A DNA stretch of 64,000 nt from Vreelandella nigrificans (GCF_002374315.1 NZ_NWUX01000010.1:62001-126000); one strand, 5' to 3'. Shown: positions 24,714 through 34,929, counted from the stretch's first letter. Numbers and translations: made by a program. Notes: generated from the sequence alone by a model not told the origin.

Positions 24714-26219
24714 CTATGGACTGGAACCAGGGCTATATCGTTGGCCTGCATGAATATTACCCATGAGCAGCAAGCTTAGTACGCCAAAACAGGCGAGCCC
24801 TGCTAACAACATTGCCAAATGAAAACCACTTTCCATCGCGCGGGTAAAAAGGTCTTGAAGAGCGATTGAGGTGTTGGGGAATACGTGCTGAGTAATAGCC
24901 TCACGCGCAATCTGTTCCACACTACCCACTCCTTGCTCAACTCCTCTCTCAGCTACGGCAGAGGCAAAAACATCAATCGCCCGCTCACTCATTAATGTAC
25001 CAAGCAGCGCAATACCAATTGTCATGCCAGCTTGGCGAAGTGCATTCATTGTTGCAGAGGCGGCTCCCGATAGTTCAGCCGATGCCAAGCTCATCACGGC
25101 AATGCTAGTGGCAGGAACGGCCAGCCCCACCCCGACACCGAGTAACGCAAACCATACCCCTACAATCCAGTAAGGTGTTTGTGCCGTGGCCGTTGCCATT
25201 AATAGCAAAGCGAGCCCAGCGAAGCCGTATCCTACTGCCGTTAACCGCCGTAGAGGAATCAGCTTATTTAATCTTCCGAATAGCAGAGAAACGCACAGCG
25301 TCATGACAAATTGCGGCATCATGCGCCAGCCAGCCTCAACAGGCGACCACTGCTGAATCTGCTGGAGAAAAATCGAGAAAAAGAACAGGCTGCTGTAGTA
25401 AGAGAATCCCAATATGAACGAGGCGAAATTCGCCACTAAAAAAGCGCGCTCCTGCAGAAGTGCTATCGGCAGTAAAGGCCGTTCTACTCGACTTTCTACC
25501 ACCGCGAACAGTACAAAGCTGATCACGGCGACCATCAATGCAATGCCTCCCATTTTGATATTTTCGCCTGCCTCAATCATGCCAAAAGCCAATGCGCCCA
25601 GGGCTACCACACTAAGAATTTGGCCCAACGGATCACGTGCAGCGTGTTCGGGATACTTACGCTCGGTAATGCCGTACATGCCTAGCACAACGACCAATAT
25701 ACCCAGTGGAAGATTAATCAAAAAAATGCTCTGCCAGCCAAAATGATGCAGCAATAGCCCCCCGCATAACGGCCCCAGGATTAGCGCCAAGGCGTTGGAG
25801 GCTGACCAAGCACCGATTACGTGCGAACGCTCCTTTGGATTGGGAAAGGCAGAGGTAAGAATAGGCATAGCACCACAGATCAGGAAAGCGCCAGCAGTTC
25901 CCTGGATGGCCCTACCCACCAGCAACACCGGCAATGACGGCGCCCAACCGCACACTGCCGAGCCCAGCGTGAACAGGATAACACCACTGAGCCAAGCGCG
26001 CTTTTGACCATACCTATCCGCTATTGGACCCGCAGACAGCATGAACCCAGATAGGCAGATCGCATAAGCGTTGACTACCCACTGCAGCCCTACGATATCG
26101 GTGCGTAATGCCGTCTGCATGGTAGGGAGTGCCACGTTGACGATGCTGATATCAAGTGTGGCAATAAAGCTTCCAAGACAAACAGCGCACAATGCGCCGT
26201 AGCGGCGAGAAGGCTGCAT
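24714..26219 (-). CDS. MFS multidrug exporter, DHA2 (EmrB/QacA) family
   Basis: 501 residues, 14-helix type. Helix 1 carries the DHA2 hallmark 'SFIATLDISIVNVALPTMQ', motif A is 'GPIADRYGQKRAWLSGV', and motif C is 'NALALILGPLCGGLLLHHFG'. Predicted to export hydrophobic or cationic toxic compounds by proton antiport. The start at 26219 has AAGGAA 8 bases upstream. It is divergent from a TetR gene with a TetR-type palindrome between, 58-72 bases upstream of this start, so it is the likely regulated target. Confidence 0.85.
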   Translation of the reverse strand: MQPSRRYGALCAVCLGSFIATLDISIVNVALPTMQTALRTDIVGLQWVVNAYAICLSGFMLSAGPIADRYGQKRAWLSGVILFTLGSAVCGWAPSLPVLLVGRAIQGTAGAFLICGAMPILTSAFPNPKERSHVIGAWSASNALALILGPLCGGLLLHHFGWQSIFLINLPLGILVVVLGMYGITERKYPEHAARDPLGQILSVVALGALAFGMIEAGENIKMGGIALMVAVISFVLFAVVESRVERPLLPIALLQERAFLVANFASFILGFSYYSSLFFFSIFLQQIQQWSPVEAGWRMMPQFVMTLCVSLLFGRLNKLIPLRRLTAVGYGFAGLALLLMATATAQTPYWIVGVWFALLGVGVGLAVPATSIAVMSLASAELSGAASATMNALRQAGMTIGIALLGTLMSERAIDVFASAVAERGVEQGVGSVEQIAREAITQHVFPNTSIALQDLFTRAMESGFHLAMLLAGLACFGVLSLLLMGNIHAGQRYSPGSSP

Positions 26220-26276
26220 GACAGTTCCTTACGGTGAGATAGAAAATTGCGTGCTCTTTGCTTAAGCATACAAATC

Positions 26277-26291
26277 GACCGACCGTCGGTC
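26277..26291. promoter_or_regulatory. TetR-type palindromic operator
   Basis: GACCGAC-C-GTCGGTC: perfect 7-base arms around one base, in the spacer between the DHA2 exporter and tetR. The 'GACCGWCGGTC' type is common among TetR/AcrR operators. Confidence 0.65.
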
Positions 26292-26399
26292 AATAAATTA
26301 TACTGTATCGATCGCCTATGCTCTGAGCCTTAGCTCGCCTAAACTAGGCCGTATTTTCTAAGGGATGTTGAAGCCAACCAAGAGTTAAAAATCGACATA

Positions 26400-27035
26400 A
26401 TGGATCATAAGACAACGAAGCCAACGCCGCTGGCAGCTAAAGCGCCAAGAACCAAACCGGCTGAAATTCGCCTAAATGAGCTGATGACTGCCGCCGAAAA
26501 GCTCTTCCTGGCCAAAGGCGTTGAAGCCACAACAATCAACGAAATTGTTAAGGAAGCCCAAGTTGCCAAAGGCACGTTCTATCACTACTTCTCATCCAAG
26601 AACGACATGCTGGTTGCTTTGGGTGAACGGTACACGGCTGACTTTCTAGCGCGCCTCCAGAAAGCCCTGGATGCCTGCCCAGACCACGATTGGCTGCAGC
26701 GATTGAGAACATGGATTGAAGTTAGCGTCGACGTGTATGCACAAACATACCGAACGCACGACATCGTCTACACCAACCATCACCATCATGATCGTTCCAA
26801 CCAAGCCAGGAACGCCCTTCTTGATCAACTGCTAGCCATCATTGAAGGTGGACAATTGGCGGGCACCTGGCGAGTGGAGCAACCAAGGGTAGTGGCTCTG
26901 CTTATTTATTCAGGAGTGCATGGCGCCACAGACGATATCATTGCAGCCAAGGCTAACGACCGTGCACGCTTTGCACACCAAGTGGCAGATGCTTGTCTGC
27001 GTATGCTGCCCCCTCCGAAAAAGACAACCAGATAA
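26400..27035 (+). CDS. TetR/AcrR-family transcriptional repressor
   Basis: 211 residues. HTH of the TetR type at about 22-68 ('LFLAKGVEATTINEIVKEAQ', 'VAKGTFYHYFSSKNDMLVAL'), then an all-helical ligand domain with a His-rich stretch ('YTNHHHHDRSN', about 125-135) which may be incidental or metal-related. Preceded by a low-complexity basic N-terminus ('DHKTTKPTPLAAKAPRTKPA'). Expected to repress the divergent DHA2 exporter. No ribosome site is obvious before ATG 26400. Confidence 0.85.
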   Translation: MDHKTTKPTPLAAKAPRTKPAEIRLNELMTAAEKLFLAKGVEATTINEIVKEAQVAKGTFYHYFSSKNDMLVALGERYTADFLARLQKALDACPDHDWLQRLRTWIEVSVDVYAQTYRTHDIVYTNHHHHDRSNQARNALLDQLLAIIEGGQLAGTWRVEQPRVVALLIYSGVHGATDDIIAAKANDRARFAHQVADACLRMLPPPKKTTR

Positions 27036-27062
27036 ACTTTTTTATCGCGGATTTCAGCGCCT

Positions 27063-28244
27063 ATGATTAACGCCTTTGCCGTATCCAACTATCGCAGTCT
27101 GAAAAACGTTGTCTCTCCCCTAACAGGCCTCAATGTGGTTACCGGGCCCAATGGGTGTGGAAAATCCAACCTGTATAAATCGCTGCGGCTACTGGCAGAG
27201 ACGGCTAAAGGCAATCTGATCTCATCGATTGCCCAGGAAGGCGGGCTTGATTACACCTTCTGGGCTGGCCCGGAAAAACTCACCAAAAGCATGAAAGATG
27301 GCACTGCGCCCATTGAAGGCTCCGCCAAGAGAAACAATCCCCGCCTTAGACTGGGTTTTGTGGGTGAAGACTTTGGTTACGCCATTTCACTGGGAATGCC
27401 CGCGCCGCAGGGGTTTGCTGGCTACGGGGACCCTTCCATGTTTCAGTTCGACCCCGAGATAAAGCGCGAGTGTATCTGGGCTGGCGACGTCTGCCGCCCC
27501 AGCAGTTGTCTGATCGACCGAGTCGGATCAGTGGTGAAAGTACGTGTTGGCCGCAAATGGCAGGTTTACGACGCCCACCTCAATAGCTACGAAAGTATTT
27601 TGAACGAAATCAGTGATCCGATCGCCGTGCCTGAGGTTCATGCGGTCCGGCAAGCCATTCGTAGTTGGCGCTTCTATGATCAGTTCCGAACCGATTCGCA
27701 ATCTATTATCCGCACACCACAGATTGGTACCCGCACCCCGGTGCTGGATCACGATGGCCACAGCCTAGTGGCCGCATTACGAACCATCCACGAGATTGGC
27801 GACAGAGAAGCGTTGTACGAGGCGATTGAAGACGCCTTTCCCGGTGCAACCATCAATTTTGCAGCCGACGCCGGTAACCGCTTCCTATTACAATTTCTTC
27901 AGGATGGACTGCTGCGCCCCTTAAACCAGTCAGAATTATCCGACGGCACACTTCGCTACCTACTTTTGGTAGCAGCGTTGCTCACCCCTCGGCCACCTGC
28001 CCTGCTGGTGTTAAATGAGCCGGAAACCAGTTTGCATCCGGATCTGCTACCTGCCCTAGGACGCCTGATTATCCGCGCATCGCAGGAAACCCAGGTCTGG
28101 GTGGTTTCCCACGCCCCGCGCTTAGTGGTCACTCTGGAAAAAGATGAGAGTTGTAACTCGATCGCTCTCAATAAAGAGTTTGGTGAGACCGTTATCCTCG
28201 GCCAGGGATGGTTGGACGAACCGCCCTGGCATTGGATGGATTAA
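27063..28244 (+). CDS. AAA-family ATPase of the RecF/SMC-like (COG4637) type
   Basis: 393 residues with an ABC-type ATPase head: Walker A 'VVTGPNGCGKSNLYKSL' (about 27-43), signature 'LSDGTLRYLLLVAALL', Walker B 'PALLVLNEPETSLHPDLLPA', and His-loop 'VWVVSHAPRLVVTL'. There is no coiled coil long enough for SMC and no TOPRIM domain, so it is not an OLD nuclease. Proteins of this solitary type occur across bacteria without assigned function; some relatives act in phage defence with a partner, but none is adjacent here. It follows tetR by 27 bases and could be co-transcribed with it. Confidence 0.8.
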   Translation: MINAFAVSNYRSLKNVVSPLTGLNVVTGPNGCGKSNLYKSLRLLAETAKGNLISSIAQEGGLDYTFWAGPEKLTKSMKDGTAPIEGSAKRNNPRLRLGFVGEDFGYAISLGMPAPQGFAGYGDPSMFQFDPEIKRECIWAGDVCRPSSCLIDRVGSVVKVRVGRKWQVYDAHLNSYESILNEISDPIAVPEVHAVRQAIRSWRFYDQFRTDSQSIIRTPQIGTRTPVLDHDGHSLVAALRTIHEIGDREALYEAIEDAFPGATINFAADAGNRFLLQFLQDGLLRPLNQSELSDGTLRYLLLVAALLTPRPPALLVLNEPETSLHPDLLPALGRLIIRASQETQVWVVSHAPRLVVTLEKDESCNSIALNKEFGETVILGQGWLDEPPWHWMD

Positions 28245-28295
28245 ATGGACGGATTAAACGAAAGAAAGCAACTCGCCATTTCAAGTACGATCAGT

Positions 28296-28324
28296 AATAA
28301 ACCTCAAGCAGGCTGAGGCTTATT
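28296..28324. terminator. Bidirectional terminator hairpin
   Basis: AATAAACCTCA (28296-28306) pairs with TGAGGCTTATT (28314-28324), 10 of 11 bases, loop of 7. It lies between the convergent ATPase gene and the dehydrogenase gene; the latter's stop codon is inside the stem. The A/T ends of the stem give short U-runs in both directions. Confidence 0.65.
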
Positions 28325-29488
28325 GAATTCCTCACCGACCAGCTTACCTGGTAGAGGCCCTGTCATCGTTTCTTGAGGTTGATAATGCATAACCGAGCGA
28401 ATCGCTTCACCTCGGCGCAACAGATCAAACGCCATATTGATATTATCGTGGGTCATGTTGTGCGTAATATAGGGATCAACATCGAAACTCCCTGACAGCC
28501 ACTCATCAACCATGCCCGGCAGTTCGGAACGCCCCAGCACACCGCCAAACGCGCTGCCCCGCCAGACCCGGCCAGTCACCAGCTGGAAGGGACGTGTCGA
28601 AATCTCCTCACCTGCCCCAGCCACGCCGATGATGATACTTTCTCCCCATCCCTTGTGGCAGCACTCAAGCGCAGCACGCATTAAGCGAACGTTGCCAACA
28701 GCTTCGAAAGAGAAGTCAACGCCACCATTGGTCATCTCGATGATCACCTCGTGTAGCGGCTCGGGATAATCGTTAGGATCGAGGCACTCCGTCGCGCCCA
28801 GTGACAAGGCGAGCGGAAACTTGGCCGGATTAACATCAATGCCGATGATCCGCCCAGCCCCCTGGAGTTTGGCCCCTTGAATAACGGCCATACCGACGGC
28901 GCCCAATCCAAACACGGCCACCGTATCGCCCTGTTTCACCTTGGCGGTATTTCTCACCGCGCCGATGCCGGTGGGTATCGCACACCCCATCACACTCGCC
29001 TTGGCCAGGGGAGCTTCACGGCTGATCTTGGCTACGGCGATTTCGGGCAGCACCGTGTACTCGCTGAAGGTGCTAGTGCCCATATAGTGGTGCAGCATTT
29101 TACCTTTATAGGAGAAGCGACTGGTGCCATCCGGCATCAACCCTAGCCCTTGGGTCTTACGAATAGTCTGGCTTAGGTTGGTCTTACCCGAGCGGATATA
29201 GGGGCAATTTGGATCCTCCGGCGTATAGAGTGGAATCACATGGTCGCCGGGTTTTACCGAGGTTACCCCGCGCCCGAGCTCCTCAACGATGCCTACGCCC
29301 TCGTGGCCTAATACGCATGGAAACAAGCCCTCGGGGTCTTTGCCGGATAGCGTAAACATATCCGTGTGACACAGACTGGTAGTGACAATCCTGACTAAGA
29401 CTTCGCCCTCTTTCGGCCCTTCCAGATCGATTTCTTCAACTTCTAGTGGCCGATTGGGCTCCCAGGCAATGGCTGCACGTGTCTTCAT
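28304..29488 (-). CDS. Class III alcohol dehydrogenase / glutathione-formaldehyde dehydrogenase, structural zinc site lost
   Basis: 394 residues from the third of three consecutive ATGs (29488), which sits 6 bases after GGAG. The protein matches FrmA/AdhC, the NAD-dependent S-(hydroxymethyl)glutathione dehydrogenase ('MKTRAAIAW', Rossmann '[19 protein letters not shown]'). Catalytic-zinc ligands are kept: Cys40 ('SLCHTD'), His62 ('LGHEG') and the Cys in 'MGCAIPTG'. The lobe that holds the structural zinc is not: family residues C-x2-C-x2-C-x7-C are here Asp92, Cys95, Ile98 and Ser106 ('[18 protein letters not shown]'). No frmR or S-formylglutathione hydrolase is adjacent. It is divergent from the zinc-paralogue operon across a Zur-like box, so a zinc-saving isoform is the natural reading. 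Confidence 0.85.
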   Translation of the reverse strand: MKTRAAIAWEPNRPLEVEEIDLEGPKEGEVLVRIVTTSLCHTDMFTLSGKDPEGLFPCVLGHEGVGIVEELGRGVTSVKPGDHVIPLYTPEDPNCPYIRSGKTNLSQTIRKTQGLGLMPDGTSRFSYKGKMLHHYMGTSTFSEYTVLPEIAVAKISREAPLAKASVMGCAIPTGIGAVRNTAKVKQGDTVAVFGLGAVGMAVIQGAKLQGAGRIIGIDVNPAKFPLALSLGATECLDPNDYPEPLHEVIIEMTNGGVDFSFEAVGNVRLMRAALECCHKGWGESIIIGVAGAGEEISTRPFQLVTGRVWRGSAFGGVLGRSELPGMVDEWLSGSFDVDPYITHNMTHDNINMAFDLLRRGEAIRSVMHYQPQETMTGPLPGKLVGEEFNKPQPA

Positions 29489-29565
29489 CATCATCTCCGC
29501 GGGTTGGATTGGGTATTAACGCGTTGTGCTCCCAGCAAGCCTTGATATTCAAGACACCAATTATG

Positions 29566-29581
29566 TTATGTTATAACATAA
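29566..29581. promoter_or_regulatory. Zur-like box, perfect 16-bp palindrome
   Basis: TTATGTTATAACATAA is a perfect palindrome 23 bases upstream of hisI and 77 bases upstream of the divergent dehydrogenase start. Its centre ATGTTATAACAT fits gammaproteobacterial Zur sites. It differs by one base from the site at 10082-10097. Confidence 0.75.
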
Positions 29582-29604
29582 TTGATATGCAATGAGAGCC
29601 ACCG

Positions 29605-30018
29605 ATGAACATTTGGATACAGCTAGAGAATGCCGAGCGTGGCGAGCGCCGACCGCTAGCAGCGGTGATCGATGCTATTCCTTGGAACGCCGACGGCTTG
29701 ATCACCGCCATCGCTCAGCAGCACGACAGCGGCGAGGTACTGATGCTGGCCTGGATGAACCGCGAGGCGTTACTCGAAACGCTAACAACTGGTCAAGTGT
29801 GCTACTGGTCACGCTCACGCCAGACCCTGTGGCGCAAGGGCGAGAGCTCCGGTCATCGCCAGCGGCTGGTCGAGTCGCGGCTAGATTGCGATGGTGACGC
29901 GATACTGCTGCGGGTTGATCAGCACGGACCAGCCTGCCACACCGGACGACCCAATTGCTTCTACAACGCCATTCGCAACGAGATGGTTGAGGTCATTACC
30001 GCGCCGTTGAGCCATTGA
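29605..30018 (+). CDS. hisI: Phosphoribosyl-AMP cyclohydrolase, second-copy type (HisI2)
   Basis: 137 residues, monofunctional HisI without the HisE domain. It opens the purine-derived ring of phosphoribosyl-AMP in histidine synthesis. Family motifs are present: 'VLMLAWMNREAL', 'VCYWSRSRQTLWRKGESSGH', 'LDCDGDAILLRV' and 'ACHTGRPNCF'. The three zinc cysteines (Cys95, Cys111, Cys118) are retained. No other his genes accompany it. First gene of a run of metalloenzyme genes behind a Zur-like box, a setting known from comparative genomics for HisI paralogues induced by zinc shortage. Ribosome site weak (GAGAG). Confidence 0.85.
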   Translation: MNIWIQLENAERGERRPLAAVIDAIPWNADGLITAIAQQHDSGEVLMLAWMNREALLETLTTGQVCYWSRSRQTLWRKGESSGHRQRLVESRLDCDGDAILLRVDQHGPACHTGRPNCFYNAIRNEMVEVITAPLSH

Positions 30019-30066
30019 CATATAAGCCACCTAACGCCTAACAGGACACAACGCCACAGGAGCCAG

Positions 30067-31473
30067 ATGCAACTCTTCAACACCCTGACACGCCGCCGTG
30101 AGCCACTGCGCACCGAGCAACCGGACCGCGTGACGCTCTATGTCTGCGGGCCCACCGTCTATAACTATGCCCATATTGGTAACGCGCGTCCGGCAGTGGT
30201 GTTTGACCTGTTATCACGGGTACTACGCCACGACTATAAACGTGTCGTTTATGCACGCAACTTCACCGATGTGGACGACAAAATTAACGCGGCGGCACTG
30301 GCTGCTGGTGTGCCAATTGGCACCATCACGGAGCGCTACATTGCCGCCTATCACGAGGATATGCAGGCACTGAGGGTACTATCGCCAGACCTAGAGCCCA
30401 GAGTCACGCAGCATATTGCTGATATCGTTTTGCTGATTACGACGCTCATTGAGCGTGGCCATGCCTATGAAGCACAAGGGCATGTGCTGTTCCACGTCCC
30501 CTCTTACCCCGAGTATGGTGAATTATCCCGCCGCCAACCAAGCGATATGCTCGCGGGTGCTCGAGTAGAAGTTGCCCCTTACAAACGTAACCCGCTGGAC
30601 TTTGTATTGTGGAAACCATCAACCCCAGAACAGCCAGGCTGGGAGAGCCCATGGGGCCGCGGGCGCCCAGGGTGGCACGTGGAGTGTACCGCCATGATTG
30701 GCAGGCACCTGGGCCACACTATCGACATACATGGCGGCGGCCAGGATCTGATTTTTCCCCATCATGAAAATGAGATCGCCCAAGGCACCTGCGCCCATGG
30801 TGCCCGCTACTGCCATACCTGGGTACATAACAGCTTTGTTACCGTAGATGGTCAGAAGATGTCCAAATCCCTCGGTAACGTGCTACTGGTGCGTGACCTG
30901 CTCGCCCAGGCGCCTGGCGAGGCCATTCGCTTGGCGCTGCTCGCTACCCACTACCGCCGCCCGCTGGACTGGAATGCCGAACGTTTAACCCGTGCGCGGC
31001 GTACGCTAACCCACCATTACCAAGCCCTGGCCGAGGTGGAAACGCTTGATGTTGGTAGCAATATCCAACCTGATGGCGCTCTACTCGACGCGCTGCACCA
31101 TGACCTTAACGTGGCTAAGGCGCTAGCGCGCCTTCAACAACTAGTTGATGGATTAAAAGCCGCCCAAAGTGATAACGAACGCGCTCATGCCAAGGGATGT
31201 GTGTTGGCCTCGGCCAAGCTACTTGGCCTACTGCAGCAAACGCCCGCAAAGGCCCTGGAAGCACTTATGCCGGAGCACTCCAGCCTGCCGGTAGCCCGCA
31301 TCGAGGCGTTGGTCGCCGAGCGCGAAAGTGCCCGGCAACAGCGTGATTTCGCCCGCGCTGATGCGCTGCGCGATGAGCTGATCGAACTGGGCGCCGAGGT
31401 TCGCGACACGCCTGAAGGCTCTCACTGGCAGCCACTCTCACGCGACCCAGCCTTGTATGCAGACAACCTCTAA
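30067..31473 (+). CDS. cysS: Cysteinyl-tRNA synthetase, second-copy type
   Basis: 468-residue class I synthetase attaching cysteine to tRNA-Cys. HIGH-type motif '[11 protein letters not shown]' and 'KMSKSLGN' are intact. Zinc ligands that also recognise the cysteine substrate are all conserved: Cys27 ('LYVCGPT'), the Cys in 'GWHVECTAM', and His and Glu of 'FPHHENE'. So this copy is not zinc-free by motif. Strong AGGAG ribosome site; 48 bases after hisI. Placement in this operon, rather than beside housekeeping genes, suggests a conditional paralogue; the housekeeping copy is not in the window. Confidence 0.9.
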   Translation: MQLFNTLTRRREPLRTEQPDRVTLYVCGPTVYNYAHIGNARPAVVFDLLSRVLRHDYKRVVYARNFTDVDDKINAAALAAGVPIGTITERYIAAYHEDMQALRVLSPDLEPRVTQHIADIVLLITTLIERGHAYEAQGHVLFHVPSYPEYGELSRRQPSDMLAGARVEVAPYKRNPLDFVLWKPSTPEQPGWESPWGRGRPGWHVECTAMIGRHLGHTIDIHGGGQDLIFPHHENEIAQGTCAHGARYCHTWVHNSFVTVDGQKMSKSLGNVLLVRDLLAQAPGEAIRLALLATHYRRPLDWNAERLTRARRTLTHHYQALAEVETLDVGSNIQPDGALLDALHHDLNVAKALARLQQLVDGLKAAQSDNERAHAKGCVLASAKLLGLLQQTPAKALEALMPEHSSLPVARIEALVAERESARQQRDFARADALRDELIELGAEVRDTPEGSHWQPLSRDPALYADNL

Positions 31474-31519
31474 TGACTCTGTCTGTACCTACAACGTCAT
31501 CAAATACGAGAATCATGTC

Positions 31520-33541
31520 ATGACCGACACGCCCTTCACTGCCACCGGCGAGCCTCTTACGATCACCCTACCGGATGAGCGCCAGTTGACACTGACGTCC
31601 CCCACTTGTATCGCCGATATTGCGGCCGCTATTGGCCCCGGCCTAGCCCGCCAATCGCTGGCTGGCCGAGTAAATGGCCAACTGGTAGATGCCTGCGACC
31701 CCATCACCCATGATGCTCGCATACAGGTCATCACCCCCAACGACCCCGAAGGGCTGGAGATCATCCGCCACTCCTGCGCCCACTTAGTCGGGCATGCCGT
31801 TAAGCAGCTTTACCCAAGCGCCGAGATGGTGATTGGGCCCGTTATCGATGACGGCTTCTATTACGATATCGCCTATGAGCGCCCCTTTACGCCAGAAGAC
31901 TTGGAAGCCATTGAAACGCGCATGAAGGCGCTGATCGATCAGGAGTACGAGGTTGTCAAACAACGCGTACCACGAGACGAAGCGCTGCGCCTCTTCCACG
32001 AGCGTGGTGAGAGCTACAAGCAGCGGCTGATCGAAGAGCTGCCTGACGAGGAGAGTCTTGGGCTCTACTTCCATCAGGAGTACGTGGATATGTGCCGTGG
32101 CCCCCACGTACCCAACACGCGTTTTCTCAAGCACTTCAGGCTGACCAAGCTCTCCGGTGCCTACTGGCGAGGCGACGCGCGCAACGCTCAGCTACAACGC
32201 GTCTACGGTACCGCCTGGGCTGACCGCAAAGCACTTAAGTCCCACCTTAAACGCCTCGAAGAAGCTGAAAAGCGCGACCATCGCCGCTTGGGTCGCCAGC
32301 TAGGGTTATTCCACTTTCAAGAGGAAGCCCCAGGCGCTGTTTTTTGGCACCCCGATGGCTGGACAGTACTACAGACGCTAATCACCTATATGCGCCGCCG
32401 CCAGCAAAACAGCGGCTATATAGAAGTGAATACGCCAGACATTATGGACCGTAGCTTGTGGGAGACCTCCGGCCACTGGCAGAACTACCAAGAGCACATG
32501 TTCACCACCCAGACCGAAGATGGCCGCTCACTGGCGCTCAAGCCTATGAACTGCCCTGGCAGCGTGCTGCTTTTTCGCCACGGCCTAAAAAGCTATCGCG
32601 ACCTACCGATCCGCATGGGAGAGTTCGGCAAGGTGCATCGCTACGAGCCATCCGGTGCGCTACATGGCCTTCTGCGAGTGCGTCACTTCACCCAAGATGA
32701 TGCCCACATTTACTGCACTCCTGAACAGATGAATGACGAGTGCCGCCGAGTGGTAGCGCTGGTACTCGACATTTACCGCGAGTTCGGCTTCGAGGATGTG
32801 CGCCTGAAGCTCTCTACTCGACCAGAGAACCGCATGGGTAGCGAGGCCGTATGGGATCGCCTCGAGGGTGCGCTGACCGCATCCCTGGACACAATGGGCC
32901 TGGACTACCAACTCAACCCTGGCGAAGGTGCTTTCTACGGCCCCAAACTGGAGTTCGTGCTGCGCGATGCCATCGGCCGCGACTGGCAGTGCGGCACCTT
33001 GCAAGTGGATATGAACCTACCAGAGCGATTTGGGCTCGACTACGTCGATGAGCATGGCCAACGCCAACGTCCAGTGATGCTGCACCGCGCACTTTTCGGC
33101 TCATTAGAGCGCTTTCTCGGCATTCTTATCGAGCACCACGCAGGCAAGTTGCCCCCATGGCTGGCACCGCAACAAGCCGTCGTGATGTCGATCACCGAGT
33201 CCCAGGCAGATTATGCCAACACCCTGGCTGCAACACTGTGCGGCGCGGAAATTCGTGCCAAGGCCGACGTCCGCAATGAAAAGATCGGCTACAAAATCCG
33301 CGAGCAGACCCTACAGCGAATTCCCTTTTTGCTGATCGTCGGCGGCCGCGAGGCGGCAGAGGGCAAAGTTACCCTGCGCCATCGTGACGGCACTGATCTA
33401 GGTACTCTGCCCGTGGATGAGGCGATCACGCTATTAGTAGAACATAGCCGTGCCCCCGACCTTGATGCCCAGCGCCGCGAACAAGCCAGCCGCCTGGAGC
33501 GCCTGCGCGCGCCAACATCCGCAGTGGAGACTCCGGCATGA
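31520..33541 (+). CDS. thrS: Threonyl-tRNA synthetase, second-copy type
   Basis: 673 residues from ATG 31520; the longer frame from 31457 overlaps cysS and lacks a ribosome site. Domains in order: TGS ('[14 protein letters not shown]'), editing domain with HxxxH ('[14 protein letters not shown]') and 'DMCRGPHVP', class II catalytic core ('[11 protein letters not shown]', '[13 protein letters not shown]'), and anticodon-binding domain. Zinc ligands Cys345, His396 and His522 are retained. The usual 'MNCPGH' is here 'MNCPGS' (Ser348), a change at a normally invariant active-site His. Stop overlaps pyrC by four bases (ATGA). Housekeeping thrS is normally followed by infC-rpmI-rplT, absent here, which supports paralogue status. 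Confidence 0.9.
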   Translation: MTDTPFTATGEPLTITLPDERQLTLTSPTCIADIAAAIGPGLARQSLAGRVNGQLVDACDPITHDARIQVITPNDPEGLEIIRHSCAHLVGHAVKQLYPSAEMVIGPVIDDGFYYDIAYERPFTPEDLEAIETRMKALIDQEYEVVKQRVPRDEALRLFHERGESYKQRLIEELPDEESLGLYFHQEYVDMCRGPHVPNTRFLKHFRLTKLSGAYWRGDARNAQLQRVYGTAWADRKALKSHLKRLEEAEKRDHRRLGRQLGLFHFQEEAPGAVFWHPDGWTVLQTLITYMRRRQQNSGYIEVNTPDIMDRSLWETSGHWQNYQEHMFTTQTEDGRSLALKPMNCPGSVLLFRHGLKSYRDLPIRMGEFGKVHRYEPSGALHGLLRVRHFTQDDAHIYCTPEQMNDECRRVVALVLDIYREFGFEDVRLKLSTRPENRMGSEAVWDRLEGALTASLDTMGLDYQLNPGEGAFYGPKLEFVLRDAIGRDWQCGTLQVDMNLPERFGLDYVDEHGQRQRPVMLHRALFGSLERFLGILIEHHAGKLPPWLAPQQAVVMSITESQADYANTLAATLCGAEIRAKADVRNEKIGYKIREQTLQRIPFLLIVGGREAAEGKVTLRHRDGTDLGTLPVDEAITLLVEHSRAPDLDAQRREQASRLERLRAPTSAVETPA

Positions 33542-34908
33542 CCACTACCGACGACCTAAGCGCACGACTAGCCCGTCGCCACGCCGACCTGCTGGTGTTC
33601 AATGGCCAAGTGGTCACACCTGCCGGTACCGAACGCCTGGATATCGCCTGCCTGGGTGGGCGTATCGTCGCATTGGGGGAACTGCGCGCTAGCTGGACGG
33701 CTGACAGCACCCTAGAGGCCATGGGCCTGCACGTACTGCCTGGCGTCATCGACACCCAAGTGCATTTCCGCGAACCGGGCCTAACCCACAAGGAGACCAT
33801 CGAAGCAGGCACACGCGGTGCCGTGCTAGGCGGCGTTACCGGGGTCTTCGAGATGCCCAATACAACGCCGCTCACCCTTACGCCAGAAGATCTGCAGGCC
33901 AAGCTCGACCTTGCTCAAGGCCGCGCCTGGTGCGACCACGCCTTTTATATCGGCGGTTCGGCGGTCAATGCTGAGCATTTGGCTGAGTTGGAACAACTGC
34001 CCGGCTGCGCTGGTGTGAAAGTCTTTATGGGCAGCTCTTTCGGCGACCTGCTGGCCGATGACGACACCGTTTTGCAACGCATTCTACGCCATGGCCAGCG
34101 GCGCATGGCCGTGCACGCCGAAGATGAGGCCCGGCTACGTGATCGTCGCGCCCTGGTCGAAGCCAGCGGCGACGTATGTGATCACCCACACTGGCGCGAC
34201 CCTGAAAGCGCCCTGATGGCTACCAAGCGCATTGTGAAGATGGCCGGTGAGATTGGTCGACGGCTACACGTATTGCATGTATCCAGCGCTGATGAGATGG
34301 CCTATCTCGCCCATCACAAGCGCCGCGTTAGCGTCGAAGTCACCCCTCACCATCTAACACTCTGTGCCCCAGAGTGTTACCAACGCCTGGGCAGCTTGGC
34401 TCAGATGAACCCACCGGTGCGCGATGACACCCACCGACAGGCCCTCTGGCAAGCCATACGCGACGGCGTGGTCGATGTGATCGGTAGCGATCACGCCCCG
34501 CACACCCGAAATGAAAAAGACAAGCCCTACCCAAACTCCCCCAGCGGTATGACTGGCGTACAAACCCTAGTGCCGATCATGCTCGATCATGTTAACAAGG
34601 GGCGGTTGAGCCTGCAGCGGCTAGCCGATCTCACCAGCGCAGGGCCCGCCCGGCTATTTGGCATTGAAGGCAAAGGACGCATTGCACTTGGCTATGATGC
34701 CGACCTTACTCTGGTCGATCTGAATACCGAGCGCCTTATCACTAATGAGTGGATCGCCAGTGTTAGTCGCTGGACCCCTTACCACGACAAACCAGTGACC
34801 GGCTGGCCGATAGCCACCGTGATACGTGGGCAAGCCGTCGTACGTGATGGTGTACTAATAGGGGACCCTCAAGGACAACCCATGGCATTTTTAGAATCGT
34901 CCATATAA
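33538..34908 (+). CDS. pyrC: Dihydroorotase, PyrC2 type with altered metal site
   Basis: 456 residues, amidohydrolase fold, cyclising carbamoyl-aspartate in pyrimidine synthesis. Core motifs are '[20 protein letters not shown]', '[18 protein letters not shown]', '[13 protein letters not shown]', '[14 protein letters not shown]' and '[10 protein letters not shown]'. In standard dihydroorotases the first motif reads HxH; here it is Gln74-Val-His76, so one binuclear-site ligand is missing. Proteins with DQVHFREPG-type motifs occur in other bacteria and are annotated as dihydroorotases. PyrC2 paralogues are known Zur-regulon members (PA5541 of P. aeruginosa, from memory). Four-base overlap with thrS implies coupled translation. 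Confidence 0.85.
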   Translation: MTTTDDLSARLARRHADLLVFNGQVVTPAGTERLDIACLGGRIVALGELRASWTADSTLEAMGLHVLPGVIDTQVHFREPGLTHKETIEAGTRGAVLGGVTGVFEMPNTTPLTLTPEDLQAKLDLAQGRAWCDHAFYIGGSAVNAEHLAELEQLPGCAGVKVFMGSSFGDLLADDDTVLQRILRHGQRRMAVHAEDEARLRDRRALVEASGDVCDHPHWRDPESALMATKRIVKMAGEIGRRLHVLHVSSADEMAYLAHHKRRVSVEVTPHHLTLCAPECYQRLGSLAQMNPPVRDDTHRQALWQAIRDGVVDVIGSDHAPHTRNEKDKPYPNSPSGMTGVQTLVPIMLDHVNKGRLSLQRLADLTSAGPARLFGIEGKGRIALGYDADLTLVDLNTERLITNEWIASVSRWTPYHDKPVTGWPIATVIRGQAVVRDGVLIGDPQGQPMAFLESSI

Positions 34909-34929
34909 GCGGCCCAGCCAGGAGACAAC

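Noticed and set aside
27063-28244. Gabija- or OLD-type defence nuclease
   Set aside because: The protein has only the ABC-type ATPase head, no TOPRIM domain, and no helicase or nuclease partner next to it.
28304-29488. Housekeeping frmA of the formaldehyde detoxification operon
   Set aside because: No frmR or esterase gene is adjacent, the structural-zinc cysteines are lost, and the gene shares a Zur-like region with zinc-paralogue genes.
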